The notes: generated by a model not told the origin, from the sequence alone. DNA of 64,000 nucleotides from Lates calcarifer (GCF_001640805.2 NC_066853.1:21103242-21167241); one strand, 5' to 3'. Shown: positions 11,901 to 24,620, counted from the stretch's first letter. A program made the numbers and translations.

Positions 11901-13469
11901 CCTCACTGTGTCTGTGTCATTTCTTTATTAATGATATTTGAGTAAGAAAAAAAGATTGTCAACACATTTCTGATCCATGGAGTGGTGTTTACATGGAGTA
12001 CAACCTGGTCACCAGGCTACCTTCAGCTATTTTTCACCATTAATCATGAATCAGTGATTTGCTCTGGCACTGACAGCAATAAAATTAAACCTGCTATATA
12101 CTGTATATATATATTACCTTCTTTTTGTTGCCTAAACGTGACTCAGTTACATCATATAGATGTTAATGTTGACTGTCCCAGATAAAAGGAATATAAGCTG
12201 CAAAAAGTCATTATTTGCTCCACAGATTCATCTCTCGTTTGCATTTTTGAATTAATTGAATAATCACTTAGTTCAAACCTCGTCACAAGTTCCCAGAGCT
12301 CAATATGACATCTTTAAATGTTATGTTTTGTCAGACCTTAAGTCTATGACCCAAATATTTTCAATTTAAAATGATATTAAACAGAAATAAGCAGTAAATC
12401 CTCACATTTGGGAAACTGAACCAGACTATTGTTGACATTTGTATTCACTAATTAAGCATTAGCAAAAGGCAAATCCAAATAATGATAAATCAGAGAGGAG
12501 TGATTTTCTGAAGAGATAACTTTTCATTTAAAAACCCAGGAGGATCCGTTACCTTATTGTGTGAGTGCATAAAATATAGTTTTCTGCAGCAGAAGAAACA
12601 CAGATGAAACATTGATAACACCACCTTTTTTTAATATATTTGTTTGTGTGTGTGTGACGTCAGCCAGCAGCAGACAGGCTGAGCAATGCCTCAGTACCAG
12701 TCAGTGCCATGCAGGCTGATGGACAGACAATCATATCCCAGCATTCAAGAGAGAGTCAGACTGCAGCTACAACTCTTCCATCACCCTCACAGGCTTACAT
12801 AAGAGGCAGAAATGTTATTTAAATTTGTAAGGCAGCAGCTTTTTCAGAGGAGGTAGGACCATTGATCTAAAAAAGGATGACAGCAGCTTTCATGAAATAA
12901 AAAGATCAGTAGCATGAGAAAATAACCATTTAGTTATATTTCATAGAAAGTAAGCAGTTGATTGCTGATGTTATCAATAAGCAGCCTGTATCATGGGTTT
13001 TTCATTGTTTTCTGCGATGTGATCTTTTATTTGATATAGCGAAAAAATTGCAAGAAAAGATACAGTGTGTTCATTCTCGGCACACATTATAGCACTTAAT
13101 TAAAAAAAAATTTGAATGAGAAAAGCTTTGTAAAATCTAAACCAAATGTCTTTGTTTGCTGCAGGTCACCAAGACCTTGAAGTATCACATTTTTATATCA
13201 CACATTGGATTATCTGCTAGATTTTAGCAATATCAAATGACATCCTTTAGAAGATGAATTCCTTTTTCCTTCCAGTTTGGAGTAGAGGAGCTTCGTAGTT
13301 GAAATGTCAAATTAAAAGTGGCAGAATCTTGTTGCTTCCCTCTGAAGTGGCTTTCTGAGTGTGTTCCTGTGTTCAGAGGGCTCCGGTGGGAGCTGAACCT
13401 TGAACCCTTGCAAGGTCACTGATGTTCTCCAACATGAACTCATGCAGAAGGAGACCCCTCAACCCAAGC

Positions 13470-13510
13470 AGCATTAATACCACTCTGACTCAAAGAGTGG
13501 TATTAATGCT
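13470..13510. repeat. Perfect 17-bp inverted repeat (hairpin)
   Basis: AGCATTAATACCACTCT (13470-13486) is exactly repeated as its reverse complement at 13494-13510, with the 7-nt spacer GACTCAA. The spacer motif GACTCAAAG recurs just after the right arm. In RNA this would form a stable 17-bp stem with a 7-nt loop. It could be a local foldback duplication or a structured intronic RNA. Confidence 0.95.
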
Positions 13511-13647
13511 CATGACTCAAAGACTCAAACCTTTGATGCATGCAGGAAAACAAGGGGGGTAATGTTAATATACTGTATGTATCCATGTATGCATGTTCAT
13601 ATGCGGTGTAGTGAAATGCATCACACACAGGGCTGGTTTCCAACCTC

Positions 13648-13709
13648 GATATAATTATATATATATATATCTATATATATATAGATATATATAGATATAT
13701 ATATAATAT
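13648..13709. repeat. (AT)n-rich palindromic microsatellite
   Basis: AT dinucleotides are interrupted by TCTATA and TAGATA units, giving self-complementary cruciform-prone DNA. It abuts the foldback element that starts near 13711. Confidence 0.95.
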
Positions 13710-13710
13710 C

Positions 13711-13889
13711 AAAATATTAGAAACACCTCTCCCATATAATGCAATCCAGTGCAACAGCACTATAAACTGCAACCTAAAATTACCACAGAATTGTGTCATC
13801 ACCTCTCTTAAACATTAGAGGCTCAACTGATATTTGTTGTGACGCTGTTGCACTGGATTGCATCACGTTGCAGGTGTTTCTTTTATTGT
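13711..13889. mobile_element. Non-autonomous foldback (MITE-like) element
   Basis: The two ends are inverted copies. AGAAACACCT at 13719-13728 pairs with AGGTGTTTCT at 13872-13881. ATGCAATCCAGTGCAACAGC at 13739-13758 pairs perfectly with 13844-13863. Complementarity continues less well to about 13711 and 13889. There is no coding capacity. The internal text resembles a dispersed repeat of other fish genomes (memory only). A short nonautonomous DNA transposon fits best. Confidence 0.7.
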
Positions 13890-14819
13890 GTCCACCCAGC
13901 CTGGAGGAAAGCACTGCTTTTATAGTGGTGAACTAAAATGCAACAGTATGTGATCTCTGACTAAAACCTAAATTTGAAAGATTGACCACATAGTAGTTTT
14001 TTTTATTTTTTATTTATTTTTTATTAATTCTATAAGATGAAACCAAGTTGATTCTAGAAAAATCAGCCCTCGAGAAGATTTTACTTCCAGAGTTCAGCTC
14101 TGGGAGGTAATTCTGATTTCATGGACAGGTTATCTACAACCTTTACATGTGAACCAGTAACATGCAGGTGTCAGACAAGACAGGTGTATTGTAATTGTCA
14201 GATTGAAAGCATTACTTGGAGTGACCCCCTCTCCTCCATCACCCAGTGACTCCCTACCATAGTGCCTCTCGGGCCACATCAGTCAGTCCCCCTGCTGACT
14301 GCAGACAGGCATGGCTAATCAATCTGTGCACCACATCTGCCACATGGAGGGCTGAGACAGGGCATTAGGGTACACCCACCTGCTTTAATGGAGCCTGCAT
14401 TTCCCTTTTCTGTTTGGTGGTGTAGCTCTGCTCTTCTCACATTTAATTTTCTTCTTACCCTGTCCGCATTTGTGCCTCTGTCTGTGGTAGCCTGCAGCAT
14501 TCAAAACAGAAGAAATGATGATTAGAAATGAAGAAGCTGGTGATCAATATTGGTTTTGCTTCACCCCTGTGCTCACTCTCTCTCTCACTCCATTTGCTGC
14601 CTTCGTGTTTAGACTTTTAATAAGGGAATGTTGAGGGTCCCAGCGAGGCCAACTGTAAATAGAACAGCAGGAATATGGCTGGCCTGCCCACAGATCAATG
14701 CTGTACTCTGTGTGTGTGTGTGTGTGCGCGTGTGTGCAAGATACTCAACTCTTGCTTACTTGCCTGCCTATAAGTGTGTGTGTGGCTGCTCCTATTCAGC
14801 TTTCTAGCTGATGTTCAGC

Positions 14820-14895
14820 TTGTGTCTGTGTTTGTGTGTGAGTGTGAGAGAGAGTGTGTGTGTGTGTGTGTATGTGTGTGTGTGTGTGTGTGTGT
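14820..14895. repeat. (TG)n/(GA)n compound microsatellite
   Basis: TG repeats with a short GA interruption span about 76 bp. The opposite-strand frame is a low-complexity His/Thr peptide, not a gene. Confidence 0.95.
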
Positions 14896-15064
14896 CCTTG
14901 GGAAGTGGTGGGATAATGCAGTCTGCCAGTGAAATACGACTGTCATAAACCCACTCAAACACTTTCACTGCCTCTCCTCCCAAAGTGCACACACACTCAC
15001 AAATGCATGCGCACACACCCTTGGAATAATCATTGATCACAACTGCAGAGCTGCCTTTGTGTAA

Positions 15065-15106
<42 letters not shown>
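15065..15106. repeat. (TG)n(AG)n compound microsatellite
   Basis: TG repeats run directly into AG repeats over 42 bp, a common compound form in fish genomes. Confidence 0.95.
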
Positions 15107-15153
15107 TTATCATAGACATAAGAACACCTGCATCTCATTTGTAGTGTCCCTCA

Positions 15154-15174
15154 CACTGTCGACAGTCGACAGTG
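15154..15174. repeat. Perfect 10-bp inverted repeat with 1-nt centre
   Basis: CACTGTCGAC at 15154-15163 and its exact reverse complement GTCGACAGTG at 15165-15174 are separated by one A. The GTCGAC cores are CpG-containing. It could be a dimeric protein-binding site or a chance palindrome. Confidence 0.9.
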
Positions 15175-16356
15175 GACAAGAGACATGACATCATTACTGG
15201 AAGAACTAAAATCATCATCCTCCTGATTAGTGATCAGTAAGCTAATGATGACTGTTAAAAGACTAATCCACAGCTTTTGAAAACTCTAATAAATATCCTG
15301 TAACACTGTATTGATCAACTCAGTTCATGAAAGCTTTTACGGTAAGAGCTCAGTTTCATACTGTCGGCCTTTCCTGTGGGGAGAAATCATCTGGCAAGCA
15401 GCAAATGTTGTGTTTCTCATGGTTCCAATTTATTTGGAATAAACAAAAGAGGCACTGGGCTGTTGAGCAGCAAAAACCACCATGATTATATGAGGATGCT
15501 CTAACTGATGAGGTGCCACCCATGGAAGCTTAGATTTATTTAACAGAAAAGCCTTTAAAATTTGTTTTTGCATATTGACATGTGTTACAAAAATAACTTT
15601 TCAACATCAGATATCCTAAACAAAATCAATATTCCAATTCTTTCAGTGCAGAATTCTCTGTATCCTCAAACTGTAGTTTGGCCAATCATTGCAAGATTTT
15701 AGTCTTAAAACATTTTATTCAAAAAAATAAATAAATAAAAGACTGCAAATGTATTGGATCTATTTATTATTTTTCTTCCACTCCATAAATCATAGTGCTG
15801 GTCCTCGAGGCTGAGAGCTGCTGTGATGAATGGGATTCACTTGGATTCACATCTATAAGCCTGGCCCTTTAATATTAGATACACACAGACAGACCACCAG
15901 CTATCTGCAGCTCACAGCCAAACAGGAGGAGTCATTTATTTTCTTGATGACAGAGCAAACCTGGACAAAATGTGGATTTCAAATTGCTTTTATTTTGTCC
16001 CCTTGTGACAAAGAAAGTATGTCCTTCACTATGCTAAAAGAATTTGACTTGTTTTTTTTTCACATCCCAAGCATTTAGCAGCTGCTTGAATCCACAGCTA
16101 CAGAACTCAGTAATTCCCAACAGTACTGTGAGCCAACCAAAAGCAGCTTTTTTTTTTAAATTGCAGCGACAGCAAATGTTGCAGCCACCTCAGTTAGGTC
16201 CGAAAGAGACCCCAAAAAAACTCTGAAAGACAATGATGGCGGACTGAAGAGGATCCTGTTTGAAATGTTTAACAGAGATGGCTGTTTTGTTGTTTACAAT
16301 GTGAGAAAAGACTCTCTTTTTTGCTCCTTGTGCAGTACTGACAGGAGAATCCAGCA

Positions 16357-16357
<1 letters not shown>

Positions 16358-16394
<37 letters not shown>

Positions 16395-16409
16395 GTGTGA
16401 GAGAGAGAG

Positions 16410-16444
<35 letters not shown>
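16358..16444. repeat. (TG)n(GA)n compound microsatellite
   Basis: About 40 bp of TG repeats pass into about 45 bp of GA repeats. Frames on both strands are repeat artefacts. Confidence 0.97.
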
Positions 16445-16446
<2 letters not shown>

Positions 16447-17245
16447 GATTCCACCTGCCACTCACAGCTCTCATGGCGCCCCATGGCCACTCAAACTGCA
16501 CTGTCATTGTAAAGGCCCCTCCTGTCTCTGTCGTGCCCAGCTGAGGTGCATCTCACTGGGGGAGGGGGCCACCGCTGCTCCCTGGCTCCACTGAGGCCTC
16601 CAACCTGACAGGACACACAACTCAGAGGCAGCTGGACTCCTGAATGAAGCTGTTAATTCATTCTGCAGTGATGCACTTGATCCACCTCCAGGTCTGTTTA
16701 AGACGTGGAAAACTCATTTCCAACAAGAAGGCTACTGACAGCTCATCTGCAGAGTTTGCCACTGAGTTTGTTTCCATGCATATTTTTTCAGTATATCTGA
16801 TATCTAAGTTAGAGGGCCTTTTTAACTTTTCTTGATTTGCATGGTAATATAAACATGGCAGATTTTCTTTTTTCAAGTGGTGCAGGTCACAGATCACCAG
16901 ATACATATCAGTGTCTCGTGATTACTGCCCTTAACATTTTCTACCTTTTCTTAAATCTATTCCTGCTTCTTTCACAATAATTATTATGCTCCGTAACAAC
17001 CAGGTTTTCCCACATGGATCATTAATGACTAATCTAATCATCTGACTGAGTGACTGTAACATCAATACAAGCTATAGCTTCAATTCAGGAAGAAAACATG
17101 GAAGAAAGTTCTTAAGAGGTTCAGTAAACAAAGCAGAGCACTGCTGATGGTGTAGTTGAAGTTTTTCATTTGAGCATGTGTTTGTCTGCACAGGTCCAGT
17201 TGTGTTAGTATGTGTGTGACAGATTGAAGAGCCCAGTCAGCACAC

Positions 17246-17392
17246 AGAGAGGAGGGGGTGGAGGAAGAGGAGGAAGGGGGTGGGAGGAGGCTTGGGGGGT
17301 GGGGGGGTGGGGGGACGAAAGAGAGAGTGAAATAAAGAGGAGAAAGGAGAGGGCAGCAGCAGCAGCAGGAGGAGGAGGAGGAGGAGGAGCAG
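17246..17392 (+). repeat. G-rich/purine tract with G-quadruplex-like runs, CAG and GGA repeats
   Basis: On the transcript strand, G-runs lie at 17276-17280, 17282-17284, 17294-17299, 17301-17307 and 17309-17314, enough for an intramolecular G-quadruplex with short loops. Five CAG units and a run of GGA triplets follow at about 17354-17390. The open frames here are low-complexity Gly/Arg or Pro/Leu. Confidence 0.9.
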
Positions 17393-18561
17393 TTGAATGT
17401 GCAGAGGTTTGTATGAGCTCTGAGGGTTTCCAACTGTCACAGACAATAGGTGGAGGCAAGGCCCTCTGTATGACAATAGGCTCTTTGACCCCGGTCAAGC
17501 TAGCAGGGGGGAGGACGGGGGAGGAGGGGGACAGAGGGTGTCCCCATCTGCCTCGGAGGAGAGAGAGAGAAAGAGAGAGAGAGAATGTGTGTGTACATCT
17601 GTACTCTACAATCTGTGTGCAAGTGTGTCATTGTTAAACCTGGATGCAGGATGTTTATGTGGTGCATTTGTGTTTTGATGCTCACACATACATATATTGA
17701 GTAAAGCAGAGAGAGAGAGAGAGTACTTGAGTTGCTGTTGCCTCTTTTAAAGGTGCACAACATCACTAATTGATTTGTATTTTATTGTTAAATCACCATA
17801 AAAATCTAATGCACTGACTTCATAGACAGAGTTTTTAGCCAGCAGCCTGCACCATGTGCTGTGCAGTGTTTCTGTGACATCTCAGAATTTGACTGATCCT
17901 GAAACTTTCGAGGAGTTCCAGTTCATTTTTTTCCCTCTCCTCCCTCCTCTCTTCCCTGCACTTTCATTAAGAGGAGCCAATCTGATTTCTACATTTTCAA
18001 CTTGTAGTCATGTCTGTGTCATTATTTGCACCAGCTAGACTGAATCTGCATCTGTTCTCTTGGCTGTCCATTAACTTTGCATTTCCATCATCTCTAAAAT
18101 TCACTCCACGTTTAGTCTGAACTTTAAGCAGCTGCATGAAATTTGTTTTGTTTTCATGTGATGCAGTTTCTTCACTGGCGACCCAAAGCAGTTCCACAGT
18201 CAGATATGTGCAAATACAAGCTACAGCACATACACAGGCTATTCCAAGCTAAACACCTTCCCATGACTACTGTTGTGCAGCAGTGACGCAACCTTTACAA
18301 ATGCTGTGACAGTGAATTCTTATTTTACTGCATTAGACCTCTGAGAATTATAAAGCCACTGTATTTAATTAAGAGCAGCTCTTATATTTGGAAGCTACAT
18401 TAGGGAATACTTGAAAGTTGTGTCTGGGAGATAGACTGACAACAGTTGGTTAATATTGTTTTTGTTGTGGCCCCATGATGACCCTTCAAAATCCTCCATG
18501 ACCCAGACTTTGGAAAACAGTGGCTCAGGCTGAGTCTAAGTCAGCAGACTTTAACTGATGG

Positions 18562-18562
18562 A

Positions 18563-18613
<51 letters not shown>
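18562..18613. repeat. (CT)n microsatellite
   Basis: About 50 bp of TC dinucleotides carry one TTT interruption. In the transcript it is a pyrimidine tract of the type PTB binds. Confidence 0.96.
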
Positions 18614-18614
<1 letters not shown>

Positions 18615-18905
18615 GTCACCCAGCTACTTGTATCTGTCAGTTCTTATGATAAAGCTTCTCTCTGTGAGGAGCTTGGCTAAGCAACGTGGCTCAGGCCTCT
18701 TCATAAAACATCTTTATCATGTACAGAGATGGCACACACACACACACTCATACACAGTGCAATTTCAGCTACTTTGGCTGTAGAATATTGCCTGCTTTCT
18801 CTTTTCCCATAAATAGCAAACATAGCTAGATTTGTCTCTGTGTCACCATGGCGATTTGTAGCTTTCACGACCTGCTATGACAATAGTACCAGGCCTTGGT
18901 GGATG

Positions 18906-18972
18906 AGTGTGTGTGTGTGTGTGTGAGTGAGAGAGAGAGAGATGGGAAGAGAGAGAGAGAGGGGGAGAGAGA
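18906..18972. repeat. (TG)n(GA)n microsatellite
   Basis: A TG run is followed by an imperfect GA run. Confidence 0.94.
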
Positions 18973-19127
18973 TACAGGTTTGTAGAGGTACAGCACTGCA
19001 ACTACCACACACACAGACACACACACGCTCACCCCCACCCCCATTGGACAAAGCAGAGGATTGTGGGACTGCACACCCGTTGCCTTGGTGATGAGAATCA
19101 AAGTGACAGCTCCCCTAGAGGAGGAGT

Positions 19128-19175
19128 CCCCCCCCCTCCTTCCCAGCTCCCTCTCCCCTCCCTAGCAGGTGTAAG
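19128..19175 (+). other. nova2: Possible recursive splice site (pyrimidine tract + CAG|GTGTAAG)
   Basis: A long C/T tract leads to CCTAGCAG|GTGTAAG, placing an AG acceptor and a GT donor back to back at 19168/19169. Long introns of vertebrate neuronal genes are sometimes removed in steps through such sites. GTGTAAG is only a moderate donor, so this is tentative. Confidence 0.2.
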
Positions 19176-19776
19176 AGAGCGAGAGAGACAGAGAGATGTC
19201 TTTCTTCCCATCTTGGTCGGCTTCCAGATCCTCTCGCCTTCTGTCCTTGAGAGTCGCTGAAATAAGCAGCGCTGGTTGGAAGCTGAGGCTGTAATTTGTG
19301 TGTCAGCTTTTAATAACATCATAAATTGTGTGTGCAGTGGAATATTGAGCAAAGCTTTTCTGGAAGAGCGGCTCGCAGGGCATCACTAGACATTATCTAA
19401 GCAAACTACAGCAACACTACATTAGAGGGTTGCACAGCGAAAAACACAAAGTTTTATGGGGCAGCTGCACAGTTAATGGTATAAGGTAAAATTAAAACTT
19501 TATTCCTTCTTTCATTTCGATGTTAATCTGTTAGTAAACTACTTGAAGTCAAATCAAATGCAGTGCTGATCAAACACACTTTCTCACATGCACACACAGC
19601 GACATATGTGCTCTATCCTGATTGGCCCTCCACAACAATGACACTTAGCGTTGGTGGTAGTCATGGAAACATCCCTCTGGTTACACAAAGGGGTCAGATC
19701 TAAAAGGTCTAAATCTGCTAATGTCTTTGAGTACCTCTCTCTCATGCACACACATACACACCCTCACTGACACAGA

Positions 19777-19810
19777 TGTGTGTGTGTGTGTGTGTGTGTG
19801 CGCGTGTGTG
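19777..19810. repeat. (TG)n microsatellite
   Basis: A TG run of about 34 bp has a CGCG interruption. A GA-rich tract (19921-19966) and a CA run (20055-20079) follow, then C-rich low-complexity DNA at 20150-20310. Confidence 0.94.
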
Positions 19811-21359
19811 CTCTTAAAGGAGCAGGTTCCTTCACTATAGAATCCTGCTTTGTGTAGGAGTGGCATTCCCTTTAAGGAGGAGGAAGGTGAGTGCAGCAAA
19901 CAAAGAGCCTCATTGATGAGAGGGAGAGAGATGAAGAAAGAGAGAGAGAGAGAAAGAGAGAGAGAACCAGTTGTAAAATTTTCGTCTATACAGATCCCCA
20001 ATCTCTGGCAAGGGGACAAAGGTAGCCCTCTGGGACCCCTTAACCCCTCTGTCTCACACACACACACACACACACACACCCCTCCCTCACAAAAGAGCTG
20101 GTTCCACAGCTGCCCCAAGTCCCCCATCCCTCCCCACTTCCATTATTTTTAATCCCCCCAGTGAATGCTCCCCCAATGTCTCCCTCTTTCCCAACACTCA
20201 CGCCCCCACATAGGCCCCACCCCCTCACCTCCAACTCATATAGGCTACACCCCCGCCCCAACACCATCATTACCCCCTTCCTCCCCCATGACAAATCCCC
20301 CCTCTCCCAGCCTGAGGTCCCACAAAGCCGTCAGCTGTTGTATCGTCTCTCTGACACACCGGCTGGACTCTCACTTTAATTATGAAGGACTGAGCCTGAT
20401 TACTTTGTGTATGTGTGTTGTGTGTGTGTGTGTGTGTATTATATCTGCATACAAGTGTGTAGTCATATGTATCATGTGATGATGTGTGTTTATTGTCAGG
20501 GTTCAGAGTTGGTCATGTGATCAGGTGATGATTGGCTGATGGGGCTCATGTCAGGTTGATATTTACCCTGTTTGCCATCTGACAGCCTCTTTCTTTCATC
20601 CCTTTCTTCTTTTCTTTATTAGTGTTCTTCTTCCTCGCTTAGCTCATCCTTTTTTGTATTCTTATCCCTTTTTTGCCTTGTTGCTCTCTAACTTTTGCCC
20701 TTTCCATAGCTTCTGCTTATTTTCTCATTTTTTTTCCCCTTCTGCTCGCTCGCTTCTTTTTTCTGTTAAATATTTTCTCTTTAAGTCTTTATTGGCATAA
20801 ATTTTCACAAACGGGCAACACTGCAAATACAGTCCTCATTTCTTTCGATGCATAATGGTCTCAATGAAAGAAATAATGAGACTAACTTTAGCAAACAAAA
20901 ATCTATTATTTTCATGCAACAACAGCAAGTAAAGACAATGGTGCTGCGCAATAATCATTTGTGCATTAAAACTTCCCTTTTTGAACAGTTCACTTAAAGA
21001 ACACCACTTGGCCCTTTGCCTGTTCACAGCCTGAGCATTTTCCAGCAGCCATCAATTCTTTCATGTGTCACCTCATCAATAAATTTGAGCCACGTTCTGT
21101 AAAAACTTTGCTTTCATCTTTCTCCAGCCTGCAGCCGTCTGTTGTTTTGTACGTCGCACTGTAAATCTTACAATCACGTTCCACATGGTTGTCATTAATA
21201 AAGATGAGGTCACACTTCCAGTCAGACCCCACCCTCCACGCTCACGTGCACATTCACACATTATGGTGCACACACACACACTCACACACACACACTCAGG
21301 AGGAAGTACATGCAAACGTGCAGACACACACTCACAACCATGCTGATACTAGGGAGGCA

Positions 21360-21425
21360 TATAGATAGAGGGGGAGAGAGGGAGCTAATTAGTGTTTTAG
21401 CTGATTGCTAATTGCCACTTTCTTC
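21360..21425. promoter_or_regulatory. Homeodomain-motif cluster
   Basis: GAGCTAATTAGTG and GATTGCTAATTGCC lie within 35 bp in unique sequence flanked by GA-rich DNA. TAATTA and CTAATTG are classic antennapedia/LIM-type cores. A neural enhancer is possible; conservation is untested. Confidence 0.25.
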
Positions 21426-22851
21426 CGCCCACTTACACACAACACTGAGAGAGAGAGAGCGAGAGAGCAGCAGAGACATCTTCTCCTCCTGTTTTCATCA
21501 GAAACTCTTGTCATTTACTTCTAATTACACACATGTCCATCATGCCTTTATCAAGTCTGCGCGCGCACACACATGCACGCACGCACTCACACTTCATGCA
21601 TTCTGACCTCCTGCCTCTCACCTATTTAGAGCTTCTTTAGAGCAAAGCAAAACTTTCAGTTAAAACGTGGATCTGACGTCCCACCAGCAGCAGGATGAAT
21701 CATCACTGCAGCTGTGTAACTGTGTGCAACACAAGAACAGTCTGTAAAATCCCAAATTTTCATGTTCTTCTCAGCTGTCTGAGGCTGCACATGGTGACTG
21801 GGCAGTGTTTATCCAGAGGGTTTGTGTTACACTTTGTCTGTTCAGCCCCACTTTACAGTGTGTGAGAAGGAATACAATAGAGGTGCAACATCTGACAGTT
21901 CATATGTTCTCAAACTGCTGCTTTTGTTCAGGAAGGATGAATGACCCTTTACAGCGCTAAGTCAGTTATAGACTAGATATTAAAATGTGCAACCAGAGTC
22001 AGTTGATGACAGATGGTTGGTGAAGTGTAAATTTAGGTTTTGCTGTTACACAGAGCTGGGCAGCCATTCAAAATGATTCTTTATTGAAATGCAGTGCAGT
22101 CACATCATGATGGGATTATATTGTGTTATATGTATGTCTGATATATTTATGTTGACCCTGGGTGATATGATACACAACATATGACATTATAACTAGCTCA
22201 ATCGATTTCATACCATTAGATGCTTTTAATGATCTAATAAAAGTATCTGTCACTGGATAATTAAGCTGCCTAAATGCAATAAGAAGCCTGCTGTTAACTG
22301 ATCAGGATCAGAGCAGCTGAGGCTACTTCTTATTCTCTCTTTTTGCTGTTTCATCAAAGGAAAATGAAACTGAAACTAACTTAAATTAGCACGAACTTTC
22401 AGTGGCCATAATCGCTTCCATTTTTCTCCTGGTAGTCAAAACTGTTGTTGGGGACGTGATACAACATTGGAAAGAAGTCAAGAAACAACTTTTCTTGGCC
22501 AACAGTCCATAGTTTGGCTCAGACTCCTCTGTTCAGTAAGACTAAAAGGAAACCCTCCGACTTCTGCTCTCTCGTTGATCAAGTTTCTCATAGTGTAAAA
22601 GTTGGGTTAGAGTTACAGTATGAGTCCTCTGCTTAAGCCAGAGAGTTTTATTTGTTTTTCCAGTGTGGATTTATGTCATGTTGGAAGAGCAGTGTGCATT
22701 TGAGAGTGAATTCTCAGGCGGTTTTACTAGCAGCGCATGAAGGAACGAGCCGGCAGAGTTCAAGCGTAGTTGAGGATGTTTTGGTGTGTGAGACTCTGCA
22801 CAGTTTTCACTTTCTCAGGCTACGTGTCCTCAGTGTGGAGCCAAGTCCCAG

Positions 22852-22852
<1 letters not shown>

Positions 22853-22896
<44 letters not shown>

Positions 22897-22899
22897 ACA
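22853..22899. repeat. (CA)n microsatellite
   Basis: A CA run of about 47 bp is followed by further imperfect CA DNA to about 22970. Confidence 0.96.
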
Positions 22900-23864
22900 T
22901 GGGCATACATCTCAGATGCACAAAGACATACTCAGAAACATGCACACACACATACACACTCACACACACTCTGCAGTCCCAGCTGTAACAAATGGGGACC
23001 AGATTGTGTATGATGATGATGGTGATGTAAAAGACCAGGCATGCTGGTCTCCATGGATGATGAGCTTTGTTGAGTAAATGTTGAGTGTATGTGTGCTGGT
23101 GTGTGTGTGTGTGTGCATCCAGAGGGGTCAAACCCTGATCCACGTGCCATGAGCTATTAAACAGCTCCCTTTAGTTCCCTGTAGAATTCATCATATGGTG
23201 CAGCAGCCAATCACAAATGGGTGTGTGGGGGTGAGAGAATATGTACTTTTTCTCTCCCTCTCTGCCTGTGTGCTTGTGTTTGTTGATGAATACATAATGC
23301 AACTGAAAAAAAGACATCTTTATTTGATTTGTGTTTTTTTTTTTTTGTACTTTTGAAAAAAAAAAACAACCTCTGGTAGATTTTTAGCAGCATTTTTTTT
23401 ACATTGTGATTATGATTGATTTGAACATTTTAAATAGTTAAACTGCTTTCTGATGATGTTAAAGGTTTGTTTACAAAACAGAAAATTTACAGACTGGGCC
23501 TTTAGCAACAAAGTCTCAGTCATTACGTATTTTATGGATGTTGAGTTTGGAAATTAGGGGCACTTATCTGTTGCTTCCTTTAGGGGGAAACCAGCGTGTC
23601 TTTTTCTCATTATTATGTGGCCCAGTAAAACCCAATGTGGAGAGCAGGGCACTAACATTAGCAGACTTAGGGTCTCCATTAGCATGGCACTTGTGATGCC
23701 ATAATATGGATGGTGGGTGTTAAGGGGAGAGAGGATTGTAAGGAGGGCCGGGTTCAAGCAGCCGATGCTCCGCAAAGTTGTGAAAACGCTGATAAAGTGA
23801 GACAACTATTCTCGTAAAGACGCTCAGCTCGACTGCACAGACACTCTGACTGCTCCATACTGTA

Positions 23865-23866
<2 letters not shown>

Positions 23867-23915
<49 letters not shown>
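23867..23915. repeat. (TG)n microsatellite
   Basis: This is a 49-bp, nearly pure TG run. Confidence 0.97.
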
Positions 23916-23917
<2 letters not shown>

Positions 23918-24577
23918 CCGAGTAGCATGAGTCAGAAGACAAAGGGTGTGTTCAGCTGAGAGAGAGTGGAAGGAAATGAGAGGAAGAATGAGGAATGTGG
24001 AATGATAGAAAGACATAGAGAACGACAGAGAGATGGAAAGAGAGGGAGATGTGACAGTATTTTCTTGTGCAAAAAAAAAGAAAAGAAAATATCACATTGA
24101 TTTACTGCATTATTGCACTGTGGGATTGTTAACAAAAAGTACTTACAAGCTGTGCACACTAGTTCTGATTACACAGTGGAATTTTTGAGTGCACCAAATT
24201 GGAGAGATTCACACACTTATGATGTGGACACTCAAATTAAATGGCAGACAGCAACTGCAGTGCACTATATAGTGCCTAGGAAGTGATTTTGGACCCAGCC
24301 TGCAAGTTTAAAAGTCAGGATATCTCAGCCTCTGCTGTTTCCTTCTGACCAATGCTGTGTTCCCCAAGTACAATACTAAATCACTGCTTTCGTAAGTGAA
24401 CATAATTTTGTCATTCTTTAAAGTTACTTGAGTACAGTTGGAGTTAGTATCCACTTTGGTTAATGAAAGTATCTCTGCCCATGAGAAATGTTTGTGAGAC
24501 TTCGCTCTGTAAATGATCTTCTAACTGAGAGAGAAAATGGTCCCAGAGGGAGAGAGACATGATGAATGAAAAAAAGA

Positions 24578-24578
<1 letters not shown>

Positions 24579-24620
<42 letters not shown>

